From Aquipuribacter sp051216895 (GTDB taxonomy: Bacteria > Actinomycetota > Actinomycetes > Actinomycetales > JBBAYJ01): a stretch of 64,000 nucleotides of DNA. Location of the stretch: contig NZ_JBPKAO010000014.1 of NCBI RefSeq assembly GCF_051216895.1, positions 54,221 to 118,220 of the forward strand, given 5' to 3'. The position numbers and the translations under genes are program-made. Of the stretch, positions 52,024 to 60,435 are shown in pieces; positions within the stretch are counted from its first letter, which is position 1; each line of letters begins with the position of its first letter. The notes beneath the pieces are model-generated. The model did not search any database and was not told the origin of the DNA. It saw only the letters and a list, made by a program, of their open reading frames with translations.

Positions 52024-55000
52024 TCAGGGCAGGAGAACCCGGTCGACCGTGTGACCGACCTGGACCTGGCCCAGGTTGATGTCGATGGCGTCGAGCACCA
52101 GGAGCGCGTCCCGGTTGCCCTCGGCGTCGTCGACGATCGCGATGGTGCCGTCGTCCCGCACGTCGATGGTGAGCGTCGTGCCCGCCGCGGTCGTCAGCGA
52201 CGCCCCGTCGGACTGCACGACCACCGAGGAGTCGAGCGTCTGACCGACCACGACGTGGCCGAGCAGGACCTGCTCGATCTGCTCGACCGTGAACGCCGAC
52301 GAGAGCCGGCGGTTGAACGCCTGCTCGTTCGTGACCCGCCCGGGGAACAACCCGGTCGCGAGGAACGCGTCGTCGTTCGGCAGGAACGCCGTCAGGGCCA
52401 CGGTCGGGTCGAGCAGGATCCCCACCGGGGAGTCGGGCTTGGCCTCGAGGACCCGGAGCACCTGCGCGAGCAGGATGTCGTAGTCGTCGCCGTTCGCGTT
52501 GCGCAGCTCCGGACCGGAGGTGTCGGCCAGCAGGATGCTGCCGAGCGAGACGTCCGTGCCCAACGGCGCCACGGTGTCGAAGCCCACGACCACGGGGTTG
52601 TGGTCGCTGGCCCGGAACGCGTACGGCGCGTACAGCTCGGGCACGCCCGTGTACTGGTACGCGAACGGCTCGGCCGCGTTGACCTGCCAGATGTCGAACC
52701 CGGTGACCTTCTCGAACGCCGAGGCGCTGACGAGGCCGTGGTCCAGGTTCCCGTTGCGCTGGTCGAACGTGTACGTGTAGTCGTCGAGGGTCTCGATGAC
52801 GTCGACGTACCCGGCGGCCTCCAGGGTCGTGATGGGGTCCTCGTTGCCGTACGCGTTGAAGTCACCCATGAGGAACACGTCGGGGTCGACGGCCTCGAGC
52901 TCGGCTGCGACCTCGGCGAGGGCCGCCGCCTGCAGCGTGCGGTCGGCGTTGACCGCCCCCTGGCCGTCGCACGCCGCCTGCAGCGTGCGGTCGGCGTTGA
53001 CCGCCCCCTGGCCGTCGCACGCCGCCTGCAGCGTGCGGTCGGCGTTGACCGCCCCCTGGCCGTCGCACGCCGCCTGCAGCGTGCGGTCGGCGTTGACCGC
53101 CCCCTGGCCGTCGCACGCCGCCTGCAGCGTGCGGTCGGCGTTGAACGCCCCCTGGCCGTCGCCCTGGTCGAGGTTGGGCCCGGAGGCACCGCCCGCGCCC
53201 TTGGACTTGAAGTGGTTGCTGGAGACCCAGAACCGGTCGCCGTCGGCCGCGGAGAACAGCTGGTTGACGGGCTCGCGGGCGTTGTCCCAGATGGTGCCCG
53301 TGGGGTCCTCGCCACCGGACAGGGACTCCCCGACCGTCGTGACGGAGTCGCTGCGGTAGATGATCGCGTTCTGGATGACGTCCGGGCTGGCTCGGAAGTA
53401 GTCCGGGGTCTCGACGTAGTCCCAGACGTCGGCGCCGACCGCGGCGTTCAGCGCGTCGACGAGCGTCGCCGTGGCCACGTCCGCGTCCTTGCCGAACGGC
53501 ACGCCGTACTCGATCTCCTGCAGCGCGACCACGTCGGCGTCGAGGGCGTTGATCGCCGTGACGATCTTGGCCTCCTGCCGGCGGAGGTCGGCCTCGGTGG
53601 AGGCGCCACGGGCCTGGGAGCTCTCGCTCGTCAGGGTGACGAAGTAGTTCAGCACGTTGAACGCCGCGACCGTGACGTCGCCGCCGACGTCGGCCGGGGA
53701 GTCCTCGCGCGGGTTGGTCTGCGCGAAGTCGACCTGGTCCGGGGCACCGGTGACCGGCTGCAGCCGCCACTGGTTGAACCCGTAGGACAGGACGTGGGTG
53801 CCGAGCTCGTCGACGGTGTCGCCGATGCGCAGCGAGGTGTCGAGCGTCAGGTAGGGCACCGGCCGCAGGTTCTGGGTGCTCGAGCCGTCGTCGATGGTGA
53901 TCTCGCGGGTGCGGTTCTCGGCCTCGACGGCGTTGGCGGCGGCACCCGGCTCGGCGATCTCGGTGCCGTTGACGAGGATGCCGCCGGTGGACACCCGGAC
54001 CTCGCCGAAGCGCTCGAGGCCGAACGCGCCGGTCACGGTGAGCTCCTCGGTGATGGTCACGACCATCGACTCGAACGGCTCGCGCTCGGCGTCGGTGGAC
54101 GGCATGGGCAGGACGACGGGCGCGGGGACCGCGTTGCCGCTGCTGCAGACGTCCACGGCGGCGTCGCCGACCGCGGAGCTGCCGACCTGGGTGAGGGTGA
54201 AGAACTCGTCGACCGTGCCGCGCACGGTGACGACGTCACCGACGGACACCTCGACCGGGGACCACACGAAGATGCCGTCCGACGTGGCGGCGTCGCCGTC
54301 GCCCGCGTCCTGGATGGTGAAGCCGCTGAGGCCCGGGGTGTCGGAGGTGACCGTGCCGGTCAGGGTGACCACCTGGTCCTCGACCGGGCTGACGGGACCG
54401 CTGCCCTGGACCGCCCCGATGGTGGAGGTGGTGGGCAGACCGCACAGCTCGGGCTCCGGCTCCGGCTCGGGAGCCGGGCCGCCGCCGCCGACGGTGTCGT
54501 TGACGAGGCCGAACGAGTTGGTGTCGTAGGACCCCCACACGCCGTTGACCAGCTGCAGCGAGGCGCCGATCGGCTCGGTGCCGGCCTGCGAGACGCCGAT
54601 GTCGGTGGCCGTCATGCCGGCGGCCGGGCCGTTGGCGGCCGTGAAGGTGCCCTCGTAGGAGAGCAGCTGCACGACCTCGTTCGCCGGGCTGACCAGGGCG
54701 AGACCGTCGTTGGCCCCGTTCTGGATCCCGTTGGCGGGGTAGGTCAGCACGAAGACACCGTCGCCGGTGGGGTCGCCGACCGGCTGGGTGATGACACCGA
54801 GCGTGCGGGTGCTGTACGTGACCGCAGCCGCCGGGTCGTTGGTGCCGTTGTAGAGGACGACGGACCAGCCGCTCAGGTCGGAACCGAAGTCGGCCTGGAC
54901 CTCGATGGCCTCGCCGACGTCGCCGCCGGTGTTGTCGTAGTGGATCTCCGTGACGAACGCGCTGGTCGCGGGCTCCGGGTCAGGATCGGGATCCGGGTCC

Positions 55001-55608
55001 GGGTCCGGGTCGGGGTCGCCCGTCGAGCCGTTGACCCGGCCGAAGCTGTTGACGTCGGTCGCGGTCCAGGTGCCGCCGACCTTCTGCAAGGAGGCACCGA
55101 CCGGGGTGGCCTCGCTCTGGGCGACACCGATGTCGACGCTGGTCCGGCCGTCGGCGGGACCGCCGACCGCGGCGAACGCGCCCTCGTAGGACAGGAACTC
55201 GACGACGGCGCCGGTGGCGTCGACGAGCGCGATGCCGTCCGGAGCACCGTTCTGCAGGCCGTTGACGGCGTAGGTCTCCACCAGCACGCCGTCGCCGCTC
55301 GGGTCTCCCGCGGGGACGACGCCGGTGAGGGGCTGCGTCACGGCCGGCGTGGTGTAGGGGGCGCCGTTGGCCCCGTTGTAGCGGACGAGCGACCAACCGG
55401 TCAGGTCGGTGCCGGCGGCGGCCTGGACCTCGACCGCCTCGCCGGTGTCCGTGCCCTGGTTGTCGTAGTGGATCTCGCTGATGAACGGGGTCGCGCTGGG
55501 GTCTGCGGCGGCGCTCGCGGGTGCGGCCGCGAGGCCGACCGTGGCGACTCCGACCGTCGCGGTGCACGCGATGAGCGTGCGCGCGCGACGTGTGAACGTT
55601 CCTGTCAC
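52024..55608 (-). CDS. Secreted ExeM/NucH-type nuclease with lamin-tail and fasciclin domains
   Basis: A 1194-residue secreted protein. Signal peptide 1-35 (ASAA); two lamin-tail domains about 40-195 and 216-370, each with EIHYDN and separated by a Asp-Pro linker; Glu-Pro linker near 380; OB-fold-like region 395-500; endonuclease/exonuclease/phosphatase domain about 643-1008 (FNVLNYF, LQEIEYG, SSNHFKSKG, GDFNAYGNED, SDHNPV); fasciclin-like domain 1020-1194 (LTAFLPNDDAF, EQVLLGHVV). A 16-residue unit is repeated five times at about 815-895 inside the catalytic domain. GTG 55608 has AAGGA seven bases upstream. A GTTCACC box suggests phosphate-starvation control; role: extracellular DNA degradation. 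Confidence 0.92.
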   Translation of the reverse strand: MTGTFTRRARTLIACTATVGVATVGLAAAPASAAADPSATPFISEIHYDNQGTDTGEAVEVQAAAGTDLTGWSLVRYNGANGAPYTTPAVTQPLTGVVPAGDPSGDGVLVETYAVNGLQNGAPDGIALVDATGAVVEFLSYEGAFAAVGGPADGRTSVDIGVAQSEATPVGASLQKVGGTWTATDVNSFGRVNGSTGDPDPDPDPDPDPDPEPATSAFVTEIHYDNTGGDVGEAIEVQADFGSDLSGWSVVLYNGTNDPAAAVTYSTRTLGVITQPVGDPTGDGVFVLTYPANGIQNGANDGLALVSPANEVVQLLSYEGTFTAANGPAAGMTATDIGVSQAGTEPIGASLQLVNGVWGSYDTNSFGLVNDTVGGGGPAPEPEPEPELCGLPTTSTIGAVQGSGPVSPVEDQVVTLTGTVTSDTPGLSGFTIQDAGDGDAATSDGIFVWSPVEVSVGDVVTVRGTVDEFFTLTQVGSSAVGDAAVDVCSSGNAVPAPVVLPMPSTDAEREPFESMVVTITEELTVTGAFGLERFGEVRVSTGGILVNGTEIAEPGAAANAVEAENRTREITIDDGSSTQNLRPVPYLTLDTSLRIGDTVDELGTHVLSYGFNQWRLQPVTGAPDQVDFAQTNPREDSPADVGGDVTVAAFNVLNYFVTLTSESSQARGASTEADLRRQEAKIVTAINALDADVVALQEIEYGVPFGKDADVATATLVDALNAAVGADVWDYVETPDYFRASPDVIQNAIIYRSDSVTTVGESLSGGEDPTGTIWDNAREPVNQLFSAADGDRFWVSSNHFKSKGAGGASGPNLDQGDGQGAFNADRTLQAACDGQGAVNADRTLQAACDGQGAVNADRTLQAACDGQGAVNADRTLQAACDGQGAVNADRTLQAAALAEVAAELEAVDPDVFLMGDFNAYGNEDPITTLEAAGYVDVIETLDDYTYTFDQRNGNLDHGLVSASAFEKVTGFDIWQVNAAEPFAYQYTGVPELYAPYAFRASDHNPVVVGFDTVAPLGTDVSLGSILLADTSGPELRNANGDDYDILLAQVLRVLEAKPDSPVGILLDPTVALTAFLPNDDAFLATGLFPGRVTNEQAFNRRLSSAFTVEQIEQVLLGHVVVGQTLDSSVVVQSDGASLTTAAGTTLTIDVRDDGTIAIVDDAEGNRDALLVLDAIDINLGQVQVGHTVDRVLLP
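52925..53164 (-). repeat. 48-bp tandem repeat, five copies, inside the nuclease catalytic domain
   Basis: Copies start at 52925, 52973, 53021, 53069 and 53117. The first four are identical; the fifth (first in the protein) has GTTGAACG for GTTGACCG and diverges in the last four bases. Each copy encodes 16 residues containing NADRTLQAA, so the frame is kept. Related ExeM-type proteins have this motif once. Confidence 0.96.
54973..55020 (-). repeat. 6-bp repeat encoding the Asp-Pro linker
   Basis: Imperfect GGGTCC-type hexamers encode alternating Asp-Pro between the two lamin-tail domains of the nuclease. Confidence 0.85.
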
Positions 55609-55637
55609 TGGGTGGTCCTTCCGTGGGGGTCTGACCG

Positions 55638-55663
55638 GGTGACCGTAGACACGGAAGGTGAAC
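55638..55663 (-). promoter_or_regulatory. PHO-box-like element upstream of the secreted nuclease
   Basis: On the minus strand GTTCACC (55657-55663) and GGTCACC (55638-55644), the same two cores as in the phoX PHO box, but 19 instead of 22 nt apart. Located 30-55 nt before GTG 55608. Confidence 0.5.
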
Positions 55664-55764
55664 AAAGGAAGACGTTGGGCGAGTCGCGAGGTGACCACGC
55701 GTGCCCGTTGTGCGAGGTGCGAGGCGGTTCGGCCCCCCCGGTCGCGGAGGCGGTCGAGCCGGCG

Positions 55765-56832
55765 TCAGCCGCCGCCCAGGACGTCGGCCAACGAGAACCT
55801 GACCGGGTGGTCCAGCTGGTCGTAGGTGCAGGACGCCGGGTCGCGGTCGGGGCGCCAGCGCACGAACTGCGTGGTGTGCCGGAACCGGGGGCCCTCCATG
55901 TAGTCGTAGCGGACCTCGAGGACGCGTTCGGGCCGCAGCGGCACGAACGACAGGTCCTTGCCGGCGTTCCACCGGCTCGTCTCGTTCGCGCGGGGGGTTC
56001 GCTCCCCCGCCTCGTGGGCCGCCCAGCTCCACGGGTGCTCCTCGAACGGGACCACGAGGGGCTGGAGCTCGTCGAACAGCTCCCGCCGACGGGCCATCGG
56101 GAAGGCGCCGACGACGCCGACGCTGGCCAGCGTGCCGCTGTCGTCGTGCAGACCCAGCAGCAGGGAGCCGACCGCGCCGGGGCCGGACGCGTGCACCCGG
56201 TAGCCGGCCAGGACGCAGTCGGCGGTACGGACGTGCTTGATCTTCGTCATGGCTCGCTTGTCCGGCTGGTAGGTCAGGTCCAGCTTCTTGGCGATCAGGC
56301 CGTCCAGGCCGGCACCCTCGAACACCTCGAACCAACGCCGGGCCTCCTCGACGTCCTGGGTGGCGGGCGTGACGTGGACGTCGGGGTGGCGACCGGGCAG
56401 GACCTGCTCCAGCAGCGCCCGCCGCTCGCTCAGCGGTCGCGAGGTGAGGTCGTCGTCGCCCAGCGCCAGCAGGTCGAACGCGACGAAGGCGGCCGGGGTC
56501 CGCTCCGACAGCATGGTGACCCGGCTGGCGGCCGGGTGGATCCGCTGCTGCAGGGCCTCGAAGTCCAGCCGGTTGCCCTCGGTGTCCGCCACGACGATCT
56601 CGCCGTCGACGACGCACCGCTCGGGGAACGCCTGCAGGACGGCCAGGACCACCTCGGGGAAGTACCGCGTCAGGGGCTTCTCGTTGCGGCTGCCGATGAC
56701 CACCTCGTCGCCGTCGCGGAACACGACCGCGCGGAACCCGTCCCACTTGGGTTCGTAGTGCTGGCCCGGCGGGATCTCGGGGGCGGGCTTGGCCAGCATC
56801 GGCTTGACGGGCGGCATCACAGGCAGCTGCAC
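55765..56832 (-). CDS. ligC: ATP-dependent DNA ligase, LigC type
   Basis: A 355-residue ligase. Catalytic Lys motif I EPKWDGFRAV (about residue 29), motif III AFDLLAL, motif IV GLDGLIAKKLD and motif V KIKHVRTADCVL, then an OB-fold to about 345 with FRHTTQFVRWRPD. LigC seals nicks in minor end-joining and excision repair pathways. Divergent from the LigD-type polymerase gene. Start GTG 56832 lies six bases after CAGACT on the minus strand, so the mRNA should be leaderless. Confidence 0.93.
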   Translation of the reverse strand: MQLPVMPPVKPMLAKPAPEIPPGQHYEPKWDGFRAVVFRDGDEVVIGSRNEKPLTRYFPEVVLAVLQAFPERCVVDGEIVVADTEGNRLDFEALQQRIHPAASRVTMLSERTPAAFVAFDLLALGDDDLTSRPLSERRALLEQVLPGRHPDVHVTPATQDVEEARRWFEVFEGAGLDGLIAKKLDLTYQPDKRAMTKIKHVRTADCVLAGYRVHASGPGAVGSLLLGLHDDSGTLASVGVVGAFPMARRRELFDELQPLVVPFEEHPWSWAAHEAGERTPRANETSRWNAGKDLSFVPLRPERVLEVRYDYMEGPRFRHTTQFVRWRPDRDPASCTYDQLDHPVRFSLADVLGGG

Positions 56833-56838
56833 GCGGCC

Positions 56839-56844
56839 AGTCTG
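56839..56844 (-). promoter_or_regulatory. -10 box of ligC, leaderless
   Basis: CAGACT on the minus strand, six bases before GTG 56832. The same hexamer serves the divergent polymerase gene. Confidence 0.5.
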
Positions 56845-56927
56845 CCCCCGGGGCCGGTCCGGGGCAGCCCTGCACCGCCGGACCGCCCCGGGGGCCGCGG
56901 CCCCTCGCCACCGTCGGTGGTCCGGGC

Positions 56928-56933
56928 CAGACT
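56928..56933 (+). promoter_or_regulatory. -10 box of the LigD-type polymerase gene, leaderless
   Basis: CAGACT six bases before ATG 56940. Confidence 0.5.
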
Positions 56934-56939
56934 GCCGGC

Positions 56940-57980
56940 ATGGTCCCTGCCGCGGAGTCGCTCGAAGTGGACGGCGTCCCCGTACGCCTCACCAGCGGTG
57001 ACCGGGTGGTGTTCCCGGCCCTCGGCCCCGACGCCGGGACCAAGCGGCACCTGGCGCAGTACTACCGGGCCGTCGCCACGCACCCCAGCGGCGCGCTGAT
57101 GACGGCGCTGCGGGACCGGCCCACCCACCTCCAGCGGTTCCCCGACGGGGTGGACGGCGACGAGGTGTACCAGAAGCGCCTGCCCAAGGGGGCCCCGGAC
57201 GGGGTCCTGACCTGCCACGTGACGTTCCCGTCGGGGCGCGGCGCAGACGTGCTGCGGGTGACCCGACCGGCCGACGTGGTCTGGGCCGCGCAGATGTCCA
57301 CCGTCACGTTGCACCCCTGGCACACGCGCTGCGCCGACACCGACCACCCGGACGAGCTCCGCATCGACCTGGACCCCCACGCGGGCACCGGCTTCGAGGA
57401 GGCGCGGGCCGTCGCGCTGGACGTCGTCCGCCCCGTGCTCGACGAGCTCGGCCTGGTCGGCTTCCCCAAGACGAGCGGAGGTCGCGGCATCCACGTCTAC
57501 GTTCGGGTCCGGCCCGACTGGGACTTCGTCGGGCTGCGGCGGGCGGCGATCGCGCTGGCGCGGGCGTGCGAGCGGCGGGCGCCGGAGCGGGTGACCACCG
57601 CCTGGTGGAAGGAGGAGCGTGGCGAGCGGGTCTTCCTGGACTTCAACCAGAACGCCCGCGACCGCACCATCGCCTGCGCGTACTCGGTCCGACGCACCCC
57701 GCGCGCCACCGTCAGCACCCCGGTGACCTGGCAGGAGCTGGTCGACGTCGACCCGGACGACTGCACGATGGCCACGGTGCCGGCCCTGCTGGACCGGCGC
57801 GGCGACCCGATGGCCGGCATCGACGACGTGCACCACGACCTGCAGCCGCTGCTGGAGCTGGCGGACCGGGACGAGGCCGACGGCTTGGGCGACCTGCCCT
57901 ACCCGCCCAGCTACCCCAAGATGCCGGGCGAGCCCAAGCGGGTGCAGCCGAGCCGCGACCGCGACCTCAAGCAGCCGTGA
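56940..57980 (+). CDS. LigD-type polymerase domain protein (NHEJ primase-polymerase)
   Basis: Stand-alone archaeo-eukaryotic primase-type polymerase of 346 residues. Catalytic Asp pair in LRIDLDPHAG, then FPKTSGGRGIHVYV and RVFLDFNQNARDRTIACAYSVR, the conserved core of LigD PolDom. It fills ends during non-homologous end-joining and prefers ribonucleotides. Here it is separate from ligase and nuclease domains, as in some actinobacteria (PolD1/PolD2). The partner ligase gene is divergent; Ku is not in the window. Confidence 0.93.
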   Translation: MVPAAESLEVDGVPVRLTSGDRVVFPALGPDAGTKRHLAQYYRAVATHPSGALMTALRDRPTHLQRFPDGVDGDEVYQKRLPKGAPDGVLTCHVTFPSGRGADVLRVTRPADVVWAAQMSTVTLHPWHTRCADTDHPDELRIDLDPHAGTGFEEARAVALDVVRPVLDELGLVGFPKTSGGRGIHVYVRVRPDWDFVGLRRAAIALARACERRAPERVTTAWWKEERGERVFLDFNQNARDRTIACAYSVRRTPRATVSTPVTWQELVDVDPDDCTMATVPALLDRRGDPMAGIDDVHHDLQPLLELADRDEADGLGDLPYPPSYPKMPGEPKRVQPSRDRDLKQP

Positions 57981-57988
57981 ACCGCTGA

Positions 57989-58018
57989 ACCGAGGGTCAC
58001 GGGGCCCTCCAGCCCTCG
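57989..58018. terminator. Convergent hairpin at the 3' ends of the polymerase and DUF3592-like genes
   Basis: CCGAGGG and CCCTCGG arms with an inner GGGGCCCTC stretch; overlaps the stop of the minus-strand gene. Confidence 0.4.
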
Positions 58019-58845
58019 GCCCGGTGCGAGGACGGCGGCACGGGTCCTGGGCGCGGGTCGATCGGGGGGCCGGCCGTCGGGTGGCTCGCCGCCGGGTGGC
58101 TCGCCGCCGGGTGGCTCGCCGCCGGGTGGGGCGGCGCCGGGTGGCTCGCCGCCGGGTGGGGCGGCGCCGGCGAGTACTGGGGTGGGTACGGAGGCGGGGG
58201 CGCAGTCAGGTAGGGCTGGGGCGGGTACTGCTGACCCACGTAGCCGTGCGGGCCGTACGGCCCGGCGGCGGGGGCGCCGCGCTCGGCGGGGGCGGGGGCG
58301 CGGACGGCCGCGACGACCGTCACCAGGACCGTGACCACCAGGGCGAGGAGTGCCCCCAGGGACACCCAGCCGGCGGCGCGAGCCGCACCACCGTCGGCGG
58401 CGGACAGCTCGTCCTCCTCCTGCTCGTCCCGCTCGTCCTGCTCGTCCTGCTCGTCTTGCTCGTCCCGCCCGTCGTCGAGCGCCGGTGCGGAGGCGACGTA
58501 GGGGTCGGCGGCGGCGAAGGCCCACTCCGGGTCCGCGCTGTCGTAGACGACCTCGACGTCGTCCCCGACCTCCGGCAGCACCTCCGTCCACTCCCAGTCG
58601 ACGGCGGTGACGACCACCTCGTCCTCCGGCGTGGTCCAGCGCACGTCCACGGTGGGCCAGTCCCAGTCGTCGTCGACGTCCAGCACCTCGGCCGTGGCGT
58701 ACGCGTCCAGGTACTCCGTGCCGAAGTCGTCGAAGAAGAAGCCGTTCCCGGTCGGGGGCATCGCCATCACCCCGGCGACGATCGCCACGAACGCCAGCGT
58801 CCCTGCCACCACGGCACCCACCGTGATGCGTACGGCCCTGCTCAT
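57997..58845 (-). CDS. DUF3592-like membrane protein with acidic and His/Pro repeats
   Basis: About 282 residues: membrane helix (VVAGTLAFVAIVAGVM), an extracytoplasmic domain with a DUF3592-like pattern ending VGDDVEVVYDSADPEWA, an acidic repeat of Asp-Glu-Gln (about 125-143), a second helix (LGALLALVVTVLVTVVAA) and a cytoplasmic Pro/Tyr/His/Ala-rich tail with five or six ASHP-type repeats. ATG 58845 has a GGGGG-rich site upstream; GTG 58878 is a possible alternative. Function unknown. Confidence 0.75.
   Translation of the reverse strand: MSRAVRITVGAVVAGTLAFVAIVAGVMAMPPTGNGFFFDDFGTEYLDAYATAEVLDVDDDWDWPTVDVRWTTPEDEVVVTAVDWEWTEVLPEVGDDVEVVYDSADPEWAFAAADPYVASAPALDDGRDEQDEQDEQDERDEQEEDELSAADGGAARAAGWVSLGALLALVVTVLVTVVAAVRAPAPAERGAPAAGPYGPHGYVGQQYPPQPYLTAPPPPYPPQYSPAPPHPAASHPAPPHPAASHPAASHPAASHPTAGPPIDPRPGPVPPSSHRAEGWRAP
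58079..58170 (-). repeat. 15-bp repeats encoding the Ala-Ser-His-Pro tail
   Basis: About six copies of GGGTGGCTCGCCGCC, some with a GGGTGGGGCGGCGCC variant, at the C-terminal end of the DUF3592-like gene. Confidence 0.85.
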
Positions 58846-59089
58846 CTGCGCCCCCTGGTCCGGCCCGACCCGGGTCACGGTACGAGCCCCGGCAGGAGCT
58901 GCGCTCCGACGTCGTCACGAAGCGTAGGTCGGGTCGCGGGCGGGCGGCATCCTCCGAACGTGCGAGACCGGCGGACCGGCGGGGCGGGCAGGGCGGGGCG
59001 GACCGGGGCGGGGCGACTGCATCCGGCACGACGAGCGGGGCGCAGGTGCACGGGCCGCCCGGACGCGAGCGTCGTCGGTCTCCTGGCCC

Positions 59090-59095
59090 GATGAT
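59090..59095 (+). promoter_or_regulatory. -10 box of the alditol oxidase gene, leaderless
   Basis: GATGAT six bases before ATG 59102. Confidence 0.45.
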
Positions 59096-59101
59096 GGACC
59101 C

Positions 59102-60361
59102 ATGACCGACACGCTGACGCCGACGACCAACTGGGCCGGCAACGTCACCTTCTCCGCCCGCGCGGTGCACCGCCCCACCTCGCTGGACGAGGTCCGATGG
59201 TTCGTCACGGGGGCCGAGCGGGTGCGGGCCCTCGGCTCGGGTCACTCCTTCAGCACCGTGGCCGACACCGACGGCGACCTGGTCCTGCTGGACCGCCTGC
59301 CCAAGGACGTGGTCGTCGACCCGACCGCCGGCACGGTCACCGTGTCGGGCGGCTGCACCTACGGCGACGTGGTCGGCCCGCTCCACCAGGCCGGTCTGGC
59401 GCTGCCCTCGATGGGGTCGTTGCCGCACATCTCGGTCGCGGGCGCCATGTCGACCGGCACCCACGGCTCCGGCGACGGCAACCGCGTCCTCGCGGCCTCC
59501 GCGGTGGCCGTGCAGCTGGTCGGCGCGACGGGCGACCTGCTGGAGCTCGACCGCAGCGACGCCCGCTTCGACGGGGCCCTCGTCGCCCTCGGCACGCTCG
59601 GCATCGTCACCCGTGTGACGCTCTCGACGGTGCCCGGCTACCAGCTCGTCCAGCAGGTGCAGGACCGGATCCCGGTGGACGCGCTGGTCACGGCGGTGGA
59701 CGAGGTCCTGGCCGCCGGGTACAGCGTGAGCGCGTTCACCTCCTGGGCGCCGGGCAGCACGGCGGAGGTGTGGGTCAAGCGCACCCCCTCGTCACCCGCC
59801 CCGGTCGACGGGTGGCTGGGCGGCGTGGTCGCCGACGGCCCTCGTCACCCCGTGCCGGGCATGCCGACCGAGCACGCCACCCAGCAGATGGGCGAGGTCG
59901 GACCGTGGCACGAGCGGCTGCCCCACTTCCGGATGGAGTTCACGCCCAGCAGCGGCGACGAGCTGCAGACGGAGTACCTGCTGCCCCGTGAGCACGCGGC
60001 CGCGGCAGCAGCCGCCGTCGCCGCCCTGGGCGACCGCATCGCCCCGGTGCTGCAGATCGGGGAGATCCGCAGCGTCGCGGCCGACGACCTGTGGTTGAGC
60101 TCGGCGTACGGCCGCGACAGCCTGGCGCTGCACTTCACCTGGGTGCCCGACCTCGACGCCGTGCTGCCGGTGCTGGCCGAGGTCGAGGCGGCCATCGCGC
60201 CGTTCGACGCCCGGCCGCACTGGGGCAAGGTGTTCACCACCGCTCCCGAGGTCGTCCGTTCCCTCTACCCGCGGCTGCCCGACTTCGTGGCCCTGCGCGA
60301 CGACCTCGACCCGGACCGTCGCTTCGCCAACGCGTTCGTCGACCGCTACCTGGGGACCTGA
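59102..60361 (+). CDS. aldO: Alditol oxidase (FAD-dependent, VAO family)
   Basis: A 419-residue flavoprotein of nearly the same length as Streptomyces alditol oxidase (418). FAD domain with LGSGHSFS (the His carries the covalent FAD in AldO), SLPHISVAGAMSTGTHGSG and GTLGIVTRVTL; substrate domain with PVPGMP, GPWHERLPHFRMEFTPSSG, LQTEYLLPREHA and RPHWGKVFT. It oxidises xylitol, sorbitol and similar polyols at C1 with oxygen, producing H2O2. No signal peptide. Monocistronic with a strong terminator. Confidence 0.93.
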   Translation: MTDTLTPTTNWAGNVTFSARAVHRPTSLDEVRWFVTGAERVRALGSGHSFSTVADTDGDLVLLDRLPKDVVVDPTAGTVTVSGGCTYGDVVGPLHQAGLALPSMGSLPHISVAGAMSTGTHGSGDGNRVLAASAVAVQLVGATGDLLELDRSDARFDGALVALGTLGIVTRVTLSTVPGYQLVQQVQDRIPVDALVTAVDEVLAAGYSVSAFTSWAPGSTAEVWVKRTPSSPAPVDGWLGGVVADGPRHPVPGMPTEHATQQMGEVGPWHERLPHFRMEFTPSSGDELQTEYLLPREHAAAAAAAVAALGDRIAPVLQIGEIRSVAADDLWLSSAYGRDSLALHFTWVPDLDAVLPVLAEVEAAIAPFDARPHWGKVFTTAPEVVRSLYPRLPDFVALRDDLDPDRRFANAFVDRYLGT

Positions 60362-60374
60362 GCAGCACGGCCAC

Positions 60375-60434
60375 CCGTACGACGAACGGCACCCCGCCCC
60401 CGGGAGGGAGGACGGGGTGCCGTGGCTCGTACGG
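60375..60434. terminator. Bidirectional terminator with nested stems
   Basis: Outer CCGTACGA/TCGTACGG and inner ACGGCACCCCG/CGGGGTGCCGT (11 bp) with a 16-nt loop, between convergent aldO and the ABC permease gene (stop at 60436). Confidence 0.8.
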
Positions 60435-60435
60435 C

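Noticed and set aside
53800..53960. Possible frameshift or gene split within the nuclease
   Set aside because: The reading frame is continuous and the domains follow in the usual ExeM order, so the gene is intact apart from the 48-bp expansion.
52051..57099. 1682-codon + strand open frame across the nuclease and ligC
   Set aside because: Spans two unrelated genes and a promoter region in antisense; composition is that of a GC shadow.
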